DNA of 64,000 nt, taken from positions 81,400 to 145,399 of the forward strand of contig JAIKLF010000002.1 in the NCBI GenBank assembly GCA_019753405.1, read 5' to 3'. Positions 61,338-64,000 of this stretch are shown here, piece by piece; the stretch's first letter is position 1, and every line of letters begins with the position of its first letter. Position numbers and translations under genes: made by a program. The notes under the pieces were generated by a model. That model was not told the DNA's origin. It saw only the letters and a list, made by a program, of their open reading frames with translations, and ran no database searches. The DNA comes from Murdochiella sp. Marseille-P8839. GTDB taxonomy: Bacteria > Bacillota > Clostridia > Tissierellales > Peptoniphilaceae.

Positions 61338-62531
61338 ATGAAAATTTTAGTGATCAATTGCGGCAGTTCATCGCTTAAATATCAGCTGTTTAACATGGAC
61401 AACGAAGAAGTGATGGCGAAGGGGCTGGTTGAGCGCATCGGTATTGAAGGCTCCCGTCTGGTGCAGGAAGTGGGCGAAGAGGAATGGATCAACGAGACAG
61501 CCATTCCCGATCACAACAAAGCGGTCCATCTTGTTTTTGAGGCCCTCACGGATTCGAAACATGGCGTCATCGAGGATATGCAAGAAATTGACGCGGTAGG
61601 ACATCGTGTGGTTCATGGCGGAGAAAAATTCACGGAGTCCACTCTGGTGGACGATGATGTGATTGCGGCCATTGAACAGGTGATTCCGTTCAGCCCCCTG
61701 CATAATCCGGCGAACTTGCAAGGCATTAAAGCGGCACAGGAAGCTCTTCCCGGGAAGCCGAACGTCGCGGTGTTTGATACCGCATTTCATCAGAGCATGC
61801 CGAAGGAAAATTATATGTATGCTCTTCCGTATGAACTCTACACCGATCACGGGATTCGCCGTTATGGATTCCATGGAACCAGCCATTATTTTGTGACGCT
61901 CCGGGCTTCCGAACTGTTGAATATTCCCGTAGATAAGCTCAATATCATCTCTTGCCATCTGGGCAACGGCTCTTCGGTTACGGCGGTCAAAAATGGCAAG
62001 AGCTACATCACCTCAATGGGGCAGACGCCGCTTGCCGGCGTACCGATGGGAACGCGTTGCGGTGACATCGATCCCGCTATTGTGACCTTCATGCAGACCC
62101 GCCTGGGCAAGTCGGCAGAAGAAGTGGATGCGATCATGAACAAAGAATCCGGTGTGGCCGGTGTATCGGGCGTTTCCAGCGACTTCCGTGACTTGGAGAA
62201 TGCTTCAGCAGAAGGCAATGAACGTGCACAGTTGGCGTTGGATATGTTCCATGCGCGGGTGCGGGAGACGGTGGCCGGCTACGCGGCGGACCTCGGACGA
62301 GTGGATGCGATCACCTTTACCGGAGGTATCGGCGAAAACGGCGCACACGATCGTGCGGCCATCTGCAAAGGTTTAGAGATTATGGGCGTGAAGTTGAATG
62401 AAGAGACAAATAGCCAACGCAAGCCCAAGGAAAAGAAAATTTCCGCCGAGGATTCGGCCATTGCGGTTTGGGTCATTCCGACGAATGAGGAACTGATGAT
62501 CGCACGGGACACTATGCGCTTATCGAAGTAA
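61338..62531 (+). CDS. ackA: Acetate kinase
   Basis: 397 residues. Makes ATP from acetyl phosphate and ADP. Family motifs are ILVINCGSSSLKYQLF at the N-terminus, HRVVHGGEKF, HNPANLQGI, FDTAFHQSMP, YGFHGTSHYFV, CHLGNGSSVTAV and FTGGIGENG. ATG at 61338 follows AGAGGAGAAG; an upstream extension to 61209 is rejected. Supplies the substrate-level phosphorylation step of butyrate/acetate fermentation. Phosphate acetyltransferase is not in the window. Confidence 0.97.
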   Translation: MKILVINCGSSSLKYQLFNMDNEEVMAKGLVERIGIEGSRLVQEVGEEEWINETAIPDHNKAVHLVFEALTDSKHGVIEDMQEIDAVGHRVVHGGEKFTESTLVDDDVIAAIEQVIPFSPLHNPANLQGIKAAQEALPGKPNVAVFDTAFHQSMPKENYMYALPYELYTDHGIRRYGFHGTSHYFVTLRASELLNIPVDKLNIISCHLGNGSSVTAVKNGKSYITSMGQTPLAGVPMGTRCGDIDPAIVTFMQTRLGKSAEEVDAIMNKESGVAGVSGVSSDFRDLENASAEGNERAQLALDMFHARVRETVAGYAADLGRVDAITFTGGIGENGAHDRAAICKGLEIMGVKLNEETNSQRKPKEKKISAEDSAIAVWVIPTNEELMIARDTMRLSK

Positions 62532-62537
62532 AAATAT

Positions 62538-62630
62538 AAAGCAACGACGGATGTAGAGTGACCCCCTAAAGTTGGACCAAAAAATCCAACTTTAGGGGGT
62601 CAGCTCAATGTTTCCGTCGCTGCTTTTTTA
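62538..62630 (+). terminator. ackA terminator with an inserted hairpin in its loop
   Basis: Outer stem AAAGCAACGACGGA (62538-62551) pairs with TCCGTCGCTGCTTT (62613-62626) with one mismatch, followed by more T. Its loop carries the separate 18-bp palindrome described at 62559. Confidence 0.8.
62559..62602. mobile_element. 44-bp palindromic element, IS-end-like
   Basis: TGACCCCCTAAAGTTGGA (62559-62576), eight bases CCAAAAAA, then the perfect inverse (62585-62602). The sequence resembles terminal inverted repeats of some IS3-family elements (from memory). No transposase and no obvious target duplication. It could be a minimal MITE-like remnant. Confidence 0.45.
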
Positions 62631-62646
62631 TTTCCGGAACAAGTCG

Positions 62647-63312
62647 CTACATCGCTTCTTGAGCAAAGCGCTCAGCTACAGCGGAAAGCGGGACATCTTC
62701 CAGTGAATCCAGTTTCCACCAGGCTTCGCCAAAGGCATAGCCGCTTGTCACGCTACAAGGTACCGCCAAGGCGCGCAGACCGGCGGCAGCGGCGGCACGA
62801 ACGCCATTCTTAGAATCCTCAATGACCAGAGCTTCATGCGGTGTTACGTCTGCTCGTTGCAAGGCCTGAAGATAGAGATCCGGGTCGGGCTTTAAGGCGA
62901 TGGCATCGTCCGCCGTGAGCACGAACGCGAAGCGGTTACGAAGACCCAAAAAATCCAGGCGCGAATGAATTGTTTTTGCTCGATTGGAGGAGACGATGGC
63001 GCAACGAATACCGAGGGATTCGGCGTCCGCTAACCAGTTTGCAACGCCGGGCATTAGAGGAAGACGACCGAGCGCTCTTTCTTCCATTGTGTGACAAAAG
63101 AGCGTAAATCCCATTTCATCCAGATCGACTTGATATTCCCGTTTAAAATAGTTGACCAATTCCACATGCCACGCGCCGGCTGCGATGGCATATTCCTCCA
63201 GTGTCAAGGCATGACCGGTATGCTCGAGGATCCAATCGTGCATGAGACGATAGACTTCCCTTTCGGTATCGGTGATGACGCCGTCAAAGTCGATGAATAA
63301 ATATTTGAGCAT
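62647..63312 (-). CDS. HAD-superfamily phosphatase (beta-phosphoglucomutase-like)
   Basis: 221 residues. HAD motif I FIDFDGVITDTE (nucleophile and acid aspartates), a helical cap domain (about 17-80), motif II IVSSN, lysine in ALKPDPDLY and motif IV VIEDSKNGVRAA. Related to beta-phosphoglucomutases and sugar-phosphate phosphatases; substrate unknown. GAAAGGAT precedes the ATG, which is 12 bases after the MBL gene stop, so the two form an operon. Confidence 0.88.
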   Translation of the reverse strand: MLKYLFIDFDGVITDTEREVYRLMHDWILEHTGHALTLEEYAIAAGAWHVELVNYFKREYQVDLDEMGFTLFCHTMEERALGRLPLMPGVANWLADAESLGIRCAIVSSNRAKTIHSRLDFLGLRNRFAFVLTADDAIALKPDPDLYLQALQRADVTPHEALVIEDSKNGVRAAAAAGLRALAVPCSVTSGYAFGEAWWKLDSLEDVPLSAVAERFAQEAM

Positions 63313-63324
63313 GTAAGATCCTTT

Positions 63325-64000
63325 CTATGCCTGAATCACGAAGCGTTCACCGGTATGGGTAATCGTCTGAATCACCGTGCCCGTCTCGCCGCCATAGCGT
63401 GAACGAAATTCTTCGGTGATTTCAGGATGATCGCGGAAATGCATGGGGATGAATATCTGCGGATGCAGATGTTTAAGAAAGTAGGCTCCGCCAAGCATGG
63501 CGTTTTCTTCCAGTCGCGGATCCACTACGCCGAAGCCGACATCAATGGGATGGACCGCCACTTCCCGCAGAACACGCAGATAATCGCGTACCTCCCGCTT
63601 CTGCTCGGCTTCCGAAAAAGAAGGCCATTTCCAAGCGTTCAAATCGCCGGCATGGAAAAAATTCACTTGATGTAGCGTGAACAGGATCGAGATCCCCTGA
63701 TCGGTGGAAGCAAAAGTTTGAAAAGACATTCCGCCGAAGTCAAATTGCATATTCGGCTCGACACGGCGCGTGCGTGAAGTATCATAGGCGATTTTTCGCG
63801 CACGGGTTTGCGCCGGGCTGCTGCTTAGTTGAAGAATATTGCCCTTTTCTTCCACATGCTCCACATCTTCCGAAAGCACATAGAGCGCTTCTTCGCTTCC
63901 GGGGAGGGAGAAAATAGCCGGATTGTAGTGATCTGCATGCGCATGGGTAACTATGAATAAAATCCTTTTGTTCGCCGGCAACACCAGATCACCCTTCCAA
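63325..64000 (-). CDS. MBL-fold metallo-hydrolase (5' partial)
   Basis: The frame runs off the end of the window (WKGDLVLPANKR precedes the first start-like codon), so the N-terminus, with the usual first strand, is missing. The metal motif VTHAHADHYNP gives HxHxDH; later ligands are in LHQVNFFHAGDLNAWKW and FIPMHFRDHPEITEEF. The UlaG/YtnP-like fold is clear but the substrate is not. Ends TGERFVIQA. Confidence 0.85.
   Translation of the reverse strand, partial: WKGDLVLPANKRILFIVTHAHADHYNPAIFSLPGSEEALYVLSEDVEHVEEKGNILQLSSSPAQTRARKIAYDTSRTRRVEPNMQFDFGGMSFQTFASTDQGISILFTLHQVNFFHAGDLNAWKWPSFSEAEQKREVRDYLRVLREVAVHPIDVGFGVVDPRLEENAMLGGAYFLKHLHPQIFIPMHFRDHPEITEEFRSRYGGETGTVIQTITHTGERFVIQA

Overview
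The window looks like a chromosomal segment of a monoderm, strictly anaerobic, amino-acid-fermenting Firmicute with roughly 50% GC. A Peptoniphilaceae/Tissierellia-type organism is my best guess and an Acidaminococcus-type one is the alternative. The evidence is NEAT-domain surface protein modules, many lipobox lipoproteins, a PhoPR-type phosphate system, no outer-membrane genes, and the complete core of the 2-hydroxyglutarate pathway of glutamate fermentation. The taxonomic call is inference.

Layout. 1-6 kb: 3' part of a tandem NEAT (haem-binding) surface protein gene, then a YbaN-like membrane protein and a heterodimeric CydDC-like ABC exporter. 6.4-7.4 kb: two tRNA-Val genes (CAC and GAC anticodons) with their own promoters and terminators, flanking a small helical-protein gene. 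7.4-8.8 kb: no convincing gene, but several different tandem-repeat arrays. 8.8-18.9 kb: ApbE flavin transferase lipoprotein, then pstSCAB-phoU-phoPR with a likely Pho box, then threonine catabolism (tdh-kbl). 19-25 kb: GltS glutamate symporter, a Maf-metallopeptidase fusion, an M29 aminopeptidase and oligoendopeptidase F. 25.2-27.1 kb: a second gene-free region packed with hairpin arrays of very regular period. 27.1-32 kb: livKHMGF branched-chain amino acid ABC importer on the minus strand.

32.4-48.5 kb is the metabolic heart: bioY (biotin uptake) divergent from gctAB-gcdA-hgdABC-gcdC-gcdB, then a TAXI-TRAP transporter with its DUF1850 partner, a second GltS-type carrier and a 2-hydroxyglutarate dehydrogenase. 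Together these take up glutamate, reduce 2-oxoglutarate to (R)-2-hydroxyglutarate, activate it with CoA, dehydrate it to glutaconyl-CoA and decarboxylate that to crotonyl-CoA while pumping Na+. BioY supplies the biotin for the decarboxylase. The [FeFe] hydrogenase (50.7-52.5 kb) and acetate kinase (61.3-62.5 kb) fit the disposal of electrons and acyl-CoA. Other genes at 48.8-64 kb are an Na/Pi-cotransporter-like protein, an NMT1/TauA-like ABC system whose permease and ATPase are fused, glmS, an AI-2E-family exporter, a sugar-phosphate nucleotidyltransferase, a HAD phosphatase and a truncated MBL-fold hydrolase.

The most unusual content is non-coding. Five arrays of 5-7 inverted-repeat units, with periods of 53, 63, 55, 54 and 53.5 bp, lie in two regions 18 kb apart. 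They share an architecture but not a stem sequence, and one stem family (CCCTGGCT) occurs at both loci. Beside them is a three-hairpin element, part of which is repeated with compensatory stem changes. Smaller items are a 44-bp palindromic element sitting inside the loop of the ackA terminator and an exact 4 x 23 bp repeat at 58.1 kb.
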